From positions 1 to 64,000 of the forward strand of contig CAJULE010000006.1 in assembly GCA_910587445.1 (NCBI GenBank): 64,000 nt of DNA. The letters are read 5' to 3'. Each line of letters opens with the position of its first letter. Position 1 is the first letter of the stretch. A program made the position numbers and the translations under genes. Positions 27,075 through 34,037 of this stretch are shown piece after piece. The notes beneath the pieces were generated by a model. It saw only the letters and a list, made by a program, of their open reading frames with translations, did not search any database and had not been told where the DNA came from. This stretch comes from an uncultured Christensenellaceae bacterium (lineage in GTDB: Bacteria; Bacillota; Clostridia; Christensenellales; Pumilibacteraceae).

Positions 27075-27114
27075 AACGCTCTCCTTTAACGGCGCATGAT
27101 TTCGCCGTAACTAT

Positions 27115-27143
27115 ATTCTATCACAAGCAAGACCCGATGTCAA
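27115..27143 (-). promoter_or_regulatory. Promoter of the cation exchanger
   Basis: On the minus strand TTGACA (27138-27143), 17 bases, TAGAAT (27115-27120). Confidence 0.8.
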
Positions 27144-27191
27144 AACTTTCGCGCGGGCGGCGGGATTTTTTTGTCCGTCTTTTTCATTGCC

Positions 27192-27221
27192 TTGACTTCG
27201 TTCGGGAAAAGAGGTTATAAT
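27192..27221 (+). promoter_or_regulatory. Promoter of the flavodoxin-like gene
   Basis: TTGACT, 18 bases, TATAAT, 31 bases before the start codon. Confidence 0.8.
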
Positions 27222-27251
27222 AAGTATAACATTCGTTTCGGAGGTGTCTGA

Positions 27252-27923
27252 ATGAGGACGCTCATAATCTTCAATTCGCTTACGGGATTTACTGAAAAGT
27301 ATGCGCTTGCATTGAGGGAGAGGCTCGGCGACGGCGCGGAGGCAGTGCCGCTCAAGAAGTTCAAGGTAAAAATGCTCGACAATTTCGATAAGGCAGTGTT
27401 CATGTCGAGAGTGATAAACAATACTATAACAGGCTTTAAGACCGTAGTAAAGTATGCGAATAAGTTTGCCGAAAAATACGCGGCGATCGTCGCCGTCGGA
27501 ATGGCGGAACCGAACGCCGCGCAGTATCACGGATTGGAACAGGCAAATATTCCGTATCTTTTGAAGGGGATCCCGATGTTCGTCTTGCGCGGCGGCTTCG
27601 ACGGAGAAAGACTTAAGGGAAAGGACAAGCTTATGGTCAAGTTCACTTGCTCGCGTCTCGAAAAAGCTCCGTCGCGAACAAGGGAAGAGATGGCGCTTTT
27701 GAACTTTTTCGCCGCAAAGAGCGACAAGACCGATTTGGACGCGCTCGCTCCGATAGAGGAATATCTGTCGAACGGAATTTTCACTCCGCCCGAAAAGACG
27801 GACGAGAAACCGCCGCTGTGGATGAACTACGAGGAATTTATGGAAGCCGACGATGACGGGAACGAGGAAGAAGAAGGCGAGGGCGCGGAAAGCGAGACCG
27901 AAGAAGAAATAAAAAATCAATAA
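27252..27923 (+). CDS. Flavodoxin-domain protein
   Basis: The 223-residue protein has a flavodoxin-like fold for its first 170 residues: MRTLIIFNSLTGFTEKYALAL is the strand and FMN-phosphate loop (normally S/T-x-T-G-x-T), FDKAVFMSRV the second strand and MFVLRGGFDGERL the later FMN-side segment seen in HemG-like flavodoxins. The last 45 residues are acidic and disordered (DDDGNEEEEGEGAESETEEE), which is unusual. The redox partner is unknown. The RBS GGAGG is well placed. It is monocistronic and is followed by the small-RNA promoter at 27962. Confidence 0.8.
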   Translation: MRTLIIFNSLTGFTEKYALALRERLGDGAEAVPLKKFKVKMLDNFDKAVFMSRVINNTITGFKTVVKYANKFAEKYAAIVAVGMAEPNAAQYHGLEQANIPYLLKGIPMFVLRGGFDGERLKGKDKLMVKFTCSRLEKAPSRTREEMALLNFFAAKSDKTDLDALAPIEEYLSNGIFTPPEKTDEKPPLWMNYEEFMEADDDGNEEEEGEGAESETEEEIKNQ

Positions 27924-27961
27924 ATTTAATGAAAAAAATTAAAAAAAGTTATTAAAAACGC

Positions 27962-27990
27962 TTGACAAACAATTTCAGATGATATATAAT
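27962..27990 (+). promoter_or_regulatory. Consensus promoter with no protein gene behind it
   Basis: TTGACA (27962-27967), 17 bases, TATAAT (27985-27990). The next credible start codon is about 480 bases away, beyond a terminator-like hairpin. Confidence 0.8.
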
Positions 27991-27996
27991 GAGGGT

Positions 27997-28100
27997 GCAC
28001 AAGGTGTTACGACACTGAGTTGCCACTAAATAGCTCATCATTTTCCCCCTTATTATATAGCGGAGCAGTCGATTGCAACAATCGGCTGTTTTGCATTTTA
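27997..28100 (+). ncRNA. Probable small RNA of about 100 nt
   Basis: A perfect consensus promoter predicts a start near 27997. The transcript would contain a small hairpin GTGT-tacg-ACAC (28004-28015), a C/U-rich single-stranded stretch (ATTTTCCCCC) and a terminal stem AGCAGTCGATTG/CAATCGGCTGTT (near 28065-28092), followed by TTGCATTTT. It has no RBS plus open frame longer than a few codons. No known RNA family is recognised. It could base-pair with targets through the C-rich stretch; that is inference. Confidence 0.5.
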
Positions 28101-28105
28101 CGGGG
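28070..28105. repeat. 36-bp direct repeat, copy 1
   Basis: Begins CGATTGCAACAATCGGCTG and ends ATTTTACGGGG. An identical copy lies at 28286-28321. This copy overlaps the terminal hairpin of the predicted small RNA. Confidence 0.85.
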
Positions 28106-28285
28106 GATCGGTTAAGCGAAATGTCGAGGTTTGTCTTGAATTGCAAAACCGAGGACAGGCGCATCGGTTCTGCCCCGAATAGAGTTCGCCCGGGTCGGGT
28201 AAAAGCAAGCAAGCGCAACGCGCGCGGCGTAGCGCCGACCCGCGTTTGGGCGAAAGACCGGAGACATTGTCGACGGTCGAAAAGG
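28106..28285. other. Structured non-coding insert between direct repeats
   Basis: About 180 bases lie between the two 36-bp repeats, with no gene. GCCCGGGTCGG and CCGACCCGCG can pair across a GC-rich loop near 28188-28250. It may be an inserted small element or a diverged second RNA. Confidence 0.4.
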
Positions 28286-28321
28286 CGATTGCAACAATCG
28301 GCTGTTTTGCATTTTACGGGG
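28286..28321. repeat. 36-bp direct repeat, copy 2
   Basis: Identical to 28070-28105. The stem is shorter here because the upstream arm differs. The remaining bases up to 28468 are AT-rich leader sequence with a TAGAAT -10-like word at 28389. Confidence 0.85.
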
Positions 28322-28468
28322 ATTTTGTTTTCTTCGGGGATTTTTTCGATTGCTTTGCTCAATTGTTGATTTTTTTATCGGGCTATGGTAGAATATACGG
28401 TAGGCGGACGGTGTGTCCCGCCTGATCAAGCCGCCTTTGCGGCGAAAGATACATTACGGGTGAACACA

Positions 28469-30424
28469 ATGGATATAGATCGTATTCTCGAATCCATGAG
28501 CGAAGAAGAACGTGCGGAAATCATCTGCGGCGAAGCGAACGGGCGCACCCGCGCGGTGCGCGTTTTGCCGTCGCTTAAAATCGAGTACGACGGCTTTAAA
28601 AGAAGCGGCGGCGCGTCGTTTCCGAGCGCCGTCGCCATAGCCTGCGGCTTCGACGCCGATCTTGCATATGCAGTCGGCAAGGAAGAGGGCAAGGAGTGCT
28701 GTGCTTGCGGCGTTCATCTGACTGCCCGAGTGCCCCGACTTTCCGCACCCAAAACCGACTGCGGGGACAGATACAGATATCTGTCCGAGAGCGAGAAGCT
28801 CACGCACGAACTTTCGCGCGCGTTTGCGGACGGCGTGCAATCTACGGGCGTGGGCGCAAACGTACGCTTCGACGGAGAGGCGGACGAACTTTGTCTTGCT
28901 CTCGAGGGGTGCAAGGCAAAGGCATTGACTTTGGGAAAAGATAAATTCGCACTTGCGGCGACGGCGAGAAAGCACGGCTATACGGGCGCGATACTTTCCG
29001 TGCGCGGCGATATAGACGACAGAGCGCAGGCGCTTAAGTGCGGAATCGATTTGTCCGTCGAAAGCGGTTTCGACGAGCCGACTTGTCTTTCGAATGCGCT
29101 CGGACGCGGAGACATAACTCAAAAAGACGTGGACGAAAGCGCGCGCCGAGTGCTCGCGCTCATAGACGAAACGTATGACGATCACGAGTTCGACCTGGAC
29201 GGAGAGGAGCGGCGGAGAAAAGCCGTTTCATTTGCCGCCGAGTGCGCAGTGCTCGTCAAAAACGACGGAATACTTCCTCTTTCTGGCGACGGAGTGACTG
29301 TCTGCGAAAAGGGTGCTGCTGGATTTTTCACTTCGGGAGAAGAAGGCGGAGAGGAAAAAAGAGATTCCCTTATAGATGCGTTTAAGGCGGACAGGAGAGT
29401 CAAGCTCGTGCGCGGATACGAAGAGGGGGAAGATTTTTCCGAAGAGGCGCTCGAAGCGACTTATCCCGACGAGCCGATCGTGGTCGTGCTGGGGGCATAC
29501 GAAGCCGACTGCCCGTTTTTGAAGCGTGATACGGCGTTGCCCGAAGAACAGCTCGTTCTTGTGGAGCGGCTTGCCGACAGCGGCAGAGGAGTGGTTGCGG
29601 TGGTCGTAGGCGGAGGAAGCGTGGATCTGAAGCGAGTTTCCGTCGCGAATGCCGTAATATTCGCGCCCTATCTCGGGGACGGAGCGGGCGAGGCGCTTAA
29701 GCGCATAATCTGCGGCGAAGTCTCTCCGTGCGGCAGGCTCTGCGAGGATTTCGTTTCCCTAAACGGAGAGGAAAGAGAAGTCGTCTATCCGTTCGGACAC
29801 GGGCTGACCTACGGGCAGTTCGTCTACGGCGAACCGAAAGCGGTGTCATCGGGCATTACGCTCGAGATAAGGAACGACGGCAGATATTCGGCGGCGGAGG
29901 TCGTGCAGGTTTACGATTCGGGCTCGCGACTCGTCGCTTACGAAAAAGTGCGTCTGCGTGCGGGACAGTCCCGTTCGGTCACACTTAAAGTGGATCCGTC
30001 GGATCTCAAGGGTAGGCTTTTCATGGGCGCGTCTCGGCTCGACTTGAAATACGAAATATCTTTGTCCGAAAACGAGGAAGAGGAAAATTCGTCGGTTTCG
30101 GAAAACAAGACGGAAAATCTTTCCGAAAACGAAACAAGAGGACAAAACGACGAGCCGAATTTATATTCGGTTTTGAGCGACATATGTGAAACGACGGGCG
30201 GCAAAAAACTTTTGCGACGAATAAAAAAGCTCGCTCTTTCGGGCGTGGACGGCGACGAAAAGCGTGCGGAACGCTTGACGGAAGCGGCGAAAAAACTCCC
30301 GGTCTATAAGCTGGTAAATCTGTCGGCGGGAGAATTGGATTTTAAATTCGCGGAAAGCTGTCTTGCGAAAAAAGAAAGCCTTGTGGAAAGCATATTGAAA
30401 CAGTTCAAGCCTCAGGATAAGTAG
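28469..30424 (+). CDS. GH3-family protein lacking catalytic residues
   Basis: The 651-residue protein has the classical GH3 order: a barrel-like N-terminal region, the GH3 C-terminal domain (SFAAECAVLVKNDGILPL, GEVSPCGRL) and a fibronectin III-like domain (VYPFGHGLTYGQF). It ends in a 110-residue acidic then helical extension. The barrel is shortened. Where active enzymes have a nucleophile in S-D-W it reads SVRGDIDDR (V178), and the usual K-H substrate motif is replaced near GVGANVRFDGE. It therefore looks like a pseudoenzyme, perhaps a binding or sensing protein. No signal peptide is seen, so it is probably cytoplasmic. The start at 28469 was chosen because the upstream ATG at 28385 overlaps promoter-like sequence; the RBS is weak. 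Confidence 0.8.
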   Translation: MDIDRILESMSEEERAEIICGEANGRTRAVRVLPSLKIEYDGFKRSGGASFPSAVAIACGFDADLAYAVGKEEGKECCACGVHLTARVPRLSAPKTDCGDRYRYLSESEKLTHELSRAFADGVQSTGVGANVRFDGEADELCLALEGCKAKALTLGKDKFALAATARKHGYTGAILSVRGDIDDRAQALKCGIDLSVESGFDEPTCLSNALGRGDITQKDVDESARRVLALIDETYDDHEFDLDGEERRRKAVSFAAECAVLVKNDGILPLSGDGVTVCEKGAAGFFTSGEEGGEEKRDSLIDAFKADRRVKLVRGYEEGEDFSEEALEATYPDEPIVVVLGAYEADCPFLKRDTALPEEQLVLVERLADSGRGVVAVVVGGGSVDLKRVSVANAVIFAPYLGDGAGEALKRIICGEVSPCGRLCEDFVSLNGEEREVVYPFGHGLTYGQFVYGEPKAVSSGITLEIRNDGRYSAAEVVQVYDSGSRLVAYEKVRLRAGQSRSVTLKVDPSDLKGRLFMGASRLDLKYEISLSENEEEENSSVSENKTENLSENETRGQNDEPNLYSVLSDICETTGGKKLLRRIKKLALSGVDGDEKRAERLTEAAKKLPVYKLVNLSAGELDFKFAESCLAKKESLVESILKQFKPQDK

Positions 30425-30435
30425 GCTTGCCGAAC

Positions 30436-30463
30436 AAAAAAGCGCGAAGAGTTCGCGCTTTTT
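30436..30463. terminator. Bidirectional terminator, identical to 31087-31114
   Basis: AGCGCGAA and TTCGCGCT pair around GAG, with six A before and five T after. The whole 28-bp unit recurs exactly on the other side of the toxin-antitoxin pair. Confidence 0.85.
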
Positions 30464-30466
30464 GTG

Positions 30467-30787
30467 TCAGTCATTCGGATATAAATTTTTTTCGCATTGA
30501 AGTTCGTGTCTTATATAAAGAATGTGAACCGTTTTTGTTTGTTCTTCTATCGAAAAATACAGTTTATATTTTTTGACAACGGCATAACGAATTTCGCGAT
30601 GTGCAAGCGGAGGATATTCGCATACTCGATAGCTTGTCGGCATATTGCATATTTTTATCAGTTTTTCGTCTATGGCTTTTACAAGGTCTGTTTTTGCTTT
30701 CGGACTGCGTAGTACGCTTACGATATATTCGCAAATGCTTCGTAAGTTGTTTTCGGCGTTCTCGGTAATGTAAGGGACGTATTTCAT
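30467..30787 (-). CDS. RelE/ParE-family toxin
   Basis: The 106-residue basic protein has the RelE/ParE layout: two N-terminal helices (ENAENNLRSICEYIVSVLRSPKAKTDLVKAID), then a beta sheet with YRVCEYPPLAHREIRYAVVKKYKLYFSIEE and a final strand VHILYIRHE. It would either cleave mRNA at the ribosome or poison gyrase; sequence alone does not decide. Its start overlaps the antitoxin gene by four bases, the usual arrangement. It is related in sequence to the toxin at 58407. Confidence 0.88.
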   Translation of the reverse strand: MKYVPYITENAENNLRSICEYIVSVLRSPKAKTDLVKAIDEKLIKICNMPTSYRVCEYPPLAHREIRYAVVKKYKLYFSIEEQTKTVHILYIRHELQCEKNLYPND

Positions 30788-31011
30788 AAATTATTTTTTA
30801 TCTCATTCCATGGTTTGGAGCGTTTTTCTTGTACGTCTCGTAAACCCGCCGCGATATGAGGCATATCCATAGCTTCTTCATATGCTTGCATACTCATGAT
30901 TACCATTGCGCCGTAACCGTTTTTCGTCACGAAAATAGGCTCGTTTGTTGCGCACATGGCTGTAATTTTGTTGGTGTCACGCAAATCGGTGATAGGTATG
31001 ATTTGAGGCAT
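30784..31011 (-). CDS. Phd/YefM-family antitoxin
   Basis: The 75-residue protein starts MPQIIPITDLRDTNKITAMC and has EPIFVTKNGYGAMVIMSMQAYEEA, the Phd/YefM signature. It should neutralise the RelE/ParE toxin encoded downstream and repress the operon. The promoter upstream contains a perfect 15-bp palindrome, AATAATG-a-CATTATT (31051-31065), in the -10/-35 spacer, a likely autoregulatory operator. It closely resembles the antitoxin at 58172. Confidence 0.92.
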   Translation of the reverse strand: MPQIIPITDLRDTNKITAMCATNEPIFVTKNGYGAMVIMSMQAYEEAMDMPHIAAGLRDVQEKRSKPWNEIKNNL

Positions 31012-31040
31012 AATACAACTCCTTTAATGTTTGTGCCAAA

Positions 31041-31070
31041 ATTATAACATAATAATGACATTATTGTCAA
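31041..31070 (-). promoter_or_regulatory. Promoter and operator of the first toxin-antitoxin operon
   Basis: On the minus strand TTGACA (31065-31070), 18 bases, TATAAT (31041-31046), with the palindrome AATAATG-N-CATTATT filling the spacer. Confidence 0.8.
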
Positions 31071-31086
31071 CTTGTTTAATGACGAA

Positions 31087-31114
31087 AAAAAAGCGCGAAG
31101 AGTTCGCGCTTTTT
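31087..31114. terminator. Bidirectional terminator, identical to 30436-30463
   Basis: Same 28 bases as 30436-30463, 651 bp away. It also lies just beyond the end of the minus-strand gene at 31141. Confidence 0.85.
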
Positions 31115-31140
31115 CGCAGTTCTTTGCGGATCGAGAGAAA

Positions 31141-31506
31141 TCAGTTCGCCTTTCGGGTTCGCGCGTCGATGACGAGGGTGTGGCTTTCTTTGGAAAGCAT
31201 TATCTTTTCGAGCGTGGCGTAAGGGAAGCGCTGCCCGTACATTTTTATTACTCGCCATGCGCCGTACTCTTTTTCGTATTCCTTAAAAAAGAGTATCTCG
31301 CAGTCGCCGTAACGTGCCGTGCGCTTGTCGTCGGACATGAAAACGAGCCCTACGCATTTTCCCGATTCGTTGCTTATCAGATACCCGTACTTGCGGTTTT
31401 TGGTTATCGACGTTTTACTCGGCGTGATGATGTCCGTGGTCCTGTCGTAGCTTATTTTCTTGCGGGAGATCGAGATTTTCATTTGGGGATCGGTAACGGT
31501 TTTCAT
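31141..31506 (-). CDS. Hypothetical protein behind a structured RNA leader
   Basis: This 121-residue, basic, beta-rich protein has no membrane helix or recognised domain; the segment KYGYLISNESGKCVGLVFMSDDKRTARYGDCEILFF looks like a small barrel or PilZ-like sheet but lacks defining motifs. The start has AAGGAGG at ideal spacing. What makes it notable is its leader of about 160 bases, with a consensus-like promoter and a series of hairpins ending in a terminator-like stem directly before the Shine-Dalgarno sequence, which implies regulated expression. Confidence 0.65.
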   Translation of the reverse strand: MKTVTDPQMKISISRKKISYDRTTDIITPSKTSITKNRKYGYLISNESGKCVGLVFMSDDKRTARYGDCEILFFKEYEKEYGAWRVIKMYGQRFPYATLEKIMLSKESHTLVIDARTRKAN

Positions 31507-31532
31507 ATGTGTTTTTCCTCCTTAAAGTAAAA

Positions 31533-31663
31533 GTGCGCTTCTTTCGAAGCGCACCCAACAGTACGCTCCGGGAATTGTTGCGATACAGTTCTCTCATCAG
31601 CATGAGTCCGGAAAGTACACATTGGCTATACTTCCCATACTGATGTTTATTAAACTGTATCGC
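31533..31663 (-). ncRNA. Candidate riboswitch or attenuator leader
   Basis: Read on the minus strand, the leader folds as follows. P1 pairs 31653-31663 with 31580-31590 (GCGATACAGTT/AACTGTATCGC, 11 bp perfect). Inside it, CATCAG/CTGATG pairs 31640-31645 with 31595-31600, and GGAAGTA pairs with TACTTTCC. A short CAACA/TGTTG hairpin follows, then GTGCGCTTC-GAAA-GAAGCGCAC (31533-31554) with TTTTACTTT and at once the Shine-Dalgarno. An aptamer-like domain followed by a terminator is the layout of a transcriptional riboswitch. I could not match it to a known class. Confidence 0.5.
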
Positions 31664-31669
31664 TTAAAC

Positions 31670-31698
31670 AATATAACATTCTTTATTCTTAAAGTCAA
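31670..31698 (-). promoter_or_regulatory. Promoter of the structured leader
   Basis: On the minus strand TTGACT (31693-31698), 17 bases, TATATT (31670-31675). Transcription would begin just before the P1 stem. Confidence 0.75.
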
Positions 31699-31783
31699 TC
31701 GTTTTTGTCGGAAATCCGCTTTCGAAAAGATGGGATTTGGGCGCAAAATCCGCATATTTTGCAGACGATTTATGCACAAAACC

Positions 31784-31812
31784 TTTACTTTTTCGGCGCC
31801 GTGTGGTAGAAT
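31784..31812 (+). promoter_or_regulatory. Promoter of the SPFH/ESCRT-like operon
   Basis: TTTACT, 17 bases, TAGAAT, about 41 bases before the first start codon, which follows AAAAGGAG. Confidence 0.65.
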
Positions 31813-31852
31813 GTTCTAAAGGGAGTATCGGGTAAAAAAGGAGAAGTTTGTT

Positions 31853-32470
31853 ATGAGATTATCCGTAAGTGCGACGGAAGACGTGGCACGGCGCATATAC
31901 GACGGCGCGCTCGGTTACAACACTGTTTTGGATGTGCCGACGGGCATGGAAGCCGTACACGTAAAGGGCGGCGCGGTTTGTTCCGTCGTAAGAGAGGGCG
32001 TCGGGAAAATAAATCTTGCGGGTGCGCTCAAAGGAATGACGAAATGCCGCGATATCCAACAGATATACGTCGTCAATCGCTGTAAGCAGTTCGAAGTGCT
32101 GTGGGGAACGGGCGGCATACCCTTCACCGCAAAGGACGGCGCAGCTGGCTCGGCGGGTGCGAACGGTTCGTATACTTTCGTCGTCGACAACGCTTCGGCG
32201 CTTCTGAGGAAGTTCGGCTATGCGGAGGTCATCACAGTAACCGATGTGAAAGCAATGCTTAAACCCATAGTGACGAGCGCCGTCAAACAGTCGGTACTCG
32301 CCGCGATAAACGGCGGTTACAACATCGGCGCGCATACGGACGGAATTTGCCGGGAGCTTCGGGAAAAACTCGAAAAAGAGTTCGACGGCTTCGGTCTCTT
32401 TCTCGACGCAGTGAGAATAGAGGAAATAAGCGACGTGCTCGGAGGAAACGGCAGTGAAGAAACGGCTTGA
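31853..32470 (+). CDS. SPFH-like domain protein
   Basis: The 205-residue soluble protein resembles the compact SPFH (flotillin/prohibitin) domains often labelled virion-core-like: an N-terminal strand-rich half (VPTGMEAVHVKGGAV, FEVLWGTGGIPFTAKD, GSYTFVVDNASALLRKFGYAE) followed by helices and the closing LEKEFDGFGLFLDAVRIEEI, which matches the end of SPFH domains where the helix and strand repeat. There is no membrane helix. It is the first gene of a tight five-gene operon and overlaps the next gene by 17 bases. In this setting it probably scaffolds membrane or filament assemblies, which is inference. Confidence 0.7.
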   Translation: MRLSVSATEDVARRIYDGALGYNTVLDVPTGMEAVHVKGGAVCSVVREGVGKINLAGALKGMTKCRDIQQIYVVNRCKQFEVLWGTGGIPFTAKDGAAGSAGANGSYTFVVDNASALLRKFGYAEVITVTDVKAMLKPIVTSAVKQSVLAAINGGYNIGAHTDGICRELREKLEKEFDGFGLFLDAVRIEEISDVLGGNGSEETA

Positions 32471-32738
32471 GGCAAACAGAGAAAGCGCGGCGAAAATAAT
32501 TTCGCTTCTGTCGCGCGTTCGCGGTGAATGTACGGATATGGCGGCAAAGCGCAGACTTCGCGCGCTCGAGGAAAAGCTCGCCATTGCTTCTCCGAGCGAC
32601 AGCGAAGAGATCGCTTTTATCGACGAGGAGCTTGTGAAAAGACTGACGGAATTTGCGGCGATAGCGGAAAACGGCGTGCTTACGACGCGCTATCTCGACA
32701 GAATGGAAGATTTGATAACAAGGCGCAGGACGCTTTGA
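32454..32738 (+). CDS. Small helical protein in the SPFH operon
   Basis: The 94-residue protein is almost entirely helical and charged (KKRLEANRESAAKIISLLSRVRGE, LRALEEKLAIASPSDSEE, LVKRLTEFAAIAENG). The GTG start at 32454 follows CGGAGGAAA and overlaps the SPFH gene by 17 bases, implying coupled translation. No family is recognised. Its composition suits a partner that packs against the coiled-coil proteins encoded next. Confidence 0.65.
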   Translation: MKKRLEANRESAAKIISLLSRVRGECTDMAAKRRLRALEEKLAIASPSDSEEIAFIDEELVKRLTEFAAIAENGVLTTRYLDRMEDLITRRRTL

Positions 32739-32765
32739 CGCGAAAACAGGCAGAAAGGAGCTGTT

Positions 32766-33431
32766 ATGGGACTGTTCAAAAAAAAGAAAAAAGACGACTT
32801 TTCGGCTAAGGCGCGCGAGATAGAGCGCAATATTTGGGAGCTTGAGAATAAACAGATAGTCTATCTCGACAAGATGAAGGGCGTCGTGTCGAAGCAAGCC
32901 GAATATAAGGAATCCGCGAAAAAGGAAAAGGACAAGACGATGCAGCGGCACTATGCCACGCTGTATTTGAACGCCGAGCGGGAAAAGGAGCAGTATGCTT
33001 ATGCGATAAACGAGATAAGCAAGGAAATAGTCTCCAATGCAAAGATGGCTCAGCTTGTCGATACGCAGACGCTGTTCGTCGAGCTCGAAAAAATGCAGAC
33101 GCTTTCGCTCGAAGAGATAGGGCATATGTCCGAATCGATAAATTCCTCACGCAAAAAGCGCGAAACCGTGACCGAGCTCACGAACGAAGCGATCGACAAG
33201 GCGCTCTATCATAAAAACGTAGCCGCGCAGGTCGCGTTGCCGGCAGACGAGCTTTTGAACGAGTGGGAGCAGGAGGACAGGCTGGAAAAGGAAGAAGCGC
33301 GTCTTGCCGAGAATGAGAACACAATCGGCGAGACGGCAGGCGAAGTTCCCTCGCTCGAAGAAACAAGCGGCGAAAAAGAGGACGAGGCGGAGGCGTTTTT
33401 GCGTTCTCTCGGTGCGGGAGAGGAAATATGA
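32766..33431 (+). CDS. ESCRT-III/PspA-like helical protein
   Basis: This 221-residue protein has a basic amphipathic N terminus MGLFKKKKKDDF, then a long helical hairpin rich in K and E (about residues 15-110: ELENKQIVYLDKMKGVVSKQ, then ATLYLNAEREKEQYAYAINEI), further short helices, and an acidic C-terminal tail (EEARLAENENTIGETAGEVPSLEETSGEKEDEAEAFLRSLGAGEE). That order, basic membrane-binding start, helical hairpin, acidic autoinhibitory-type tail with a short final helix, is the layout of Snf7/CHMP and PspA/Vipp1 proteins. Sequence identity is low, so the assignment rests on architecture. Its last four bases overlap the next gene. Confidence 0.6.
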   Translation: MGLFKKKKKDDFSAKAREIERNIWELENKQIVYLDKMKGVVSKQAEYKESAKKEKDKTMQRHYATLYLNAEREKEQYAYAINEISKEIVSNAKMAQLVDTQTLFVELEKMQTLSLEEIGHMSESINSSRKKRETVTELTNEAIDKALYHKNVAAQVALPADELLNEWEQEDRLEKEEARLAENENTIGETAGEVPSLEETSGEKEDEAEAFLRSLGAGEEI

Positions 33432-34012
33432 GAAGCAGAAAAGAGCAAAAGCTTATCGAAAGGCGAATGGCGCTTAACGAGACGCGCGAGCGTATGCGGC
33501 TGTTTATTTCCGAGCTCGAGCCGAAGCGCAAGCTGTTCATAGACAAGGCGAAGCTCGCGAGAAAGCAGGGCGCGCCCGCACAGGAAGCGGCGGCTAAAGC
33601 CGCATTAAAGCAGGTCGTGAGCCAGCAAAAGCTTGCCGAGAGAATGTTGCTCGATTTCGAGATAATGACCAATATGAGCGACATAAACGAGATGAGCGAG
33701 CGGTTTTTGAAGGACCTTTCGGTAATGGGCAAGCAGATGGAAAAACTGACCGTGGGATTCAATCACGCAAAGGTCGGTAAGGCGCTGGACGACGCCGTGC
33801 TCAAGGCGCAGGTCCAAAGCGAAAAGATGAACGAATATCTCGACGCCATGAATATAGTAATGGATTCGGGATACGAAGCGGCAGGCGGCGTCGGCGACGA
33901 GGAAATAGACGACATGATAGGCCGCGAGGACATAGAGAGCGAGGATAAGATCAGCAGGGACATAGAAAGCAAGCTCGCCGCGCTCGATTCCGAGGTGGGC
34001 ACTCGGGCATAG
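33428..34012 (+). CDS. ESCRT-III/PspA-like helical protein, second paralogue
   Basis: The 194-residue protein is again all helical: a basic first part (RSRKEQKLIERRMALNETRERM), a helical hairpin (LEPKRKLFIDKAKLARKQGAPAQEAAAKAALKQVVSQQKLAERMLLDFEI), a segment with NMSDINEMSERFLKDLSVMGKQMEKL, and an acidic tail with DEEIDDMIGREDIE. The run of small residues between two long helices and the LLDFEI-type crossing match CHMP-like proteins more closely than the previous gene does. Start and previous stop share ATGA, so the two paralogues are probably made in fixed ratio and may co-polymerise. Confidence 0.6.
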   Translation: MRSRKEQKLIERRMALNETRERMRLFISELEPKRKLFIDKAKLARKQGAPAQEAAAKAALKQVVSQQKLAERMLLDFEIMTNMSDINEMSERFLKDLSVMGKQMEKLTVGFNHAKVGKALDDAVLKAQVQSEKMNEYLDAMNIVMDSGYEAAGGVGDEEIDDMIGREDIESEDKISRDIESKLAALDSEVGTRA

Positions 34013-34037
34013 AAAAACCGCGGGAGAAACAACGGGT

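Noticed and set aside
31595..31663. Hammerhead-type ribozyme in the minus-strand leader (CTGATGAG followed by GAA)
   Set aside because: The CTGATG word pairs in a nested helix, there is no stem II and the cleavage-site triplet is not in the right place.
31853..32470. Viral or prophage gene, because SPFH proteins of this type are often labelled virion-core-like
   Set aside because: No phage structural or integration genes are nearby; the label reflects a shared fold.
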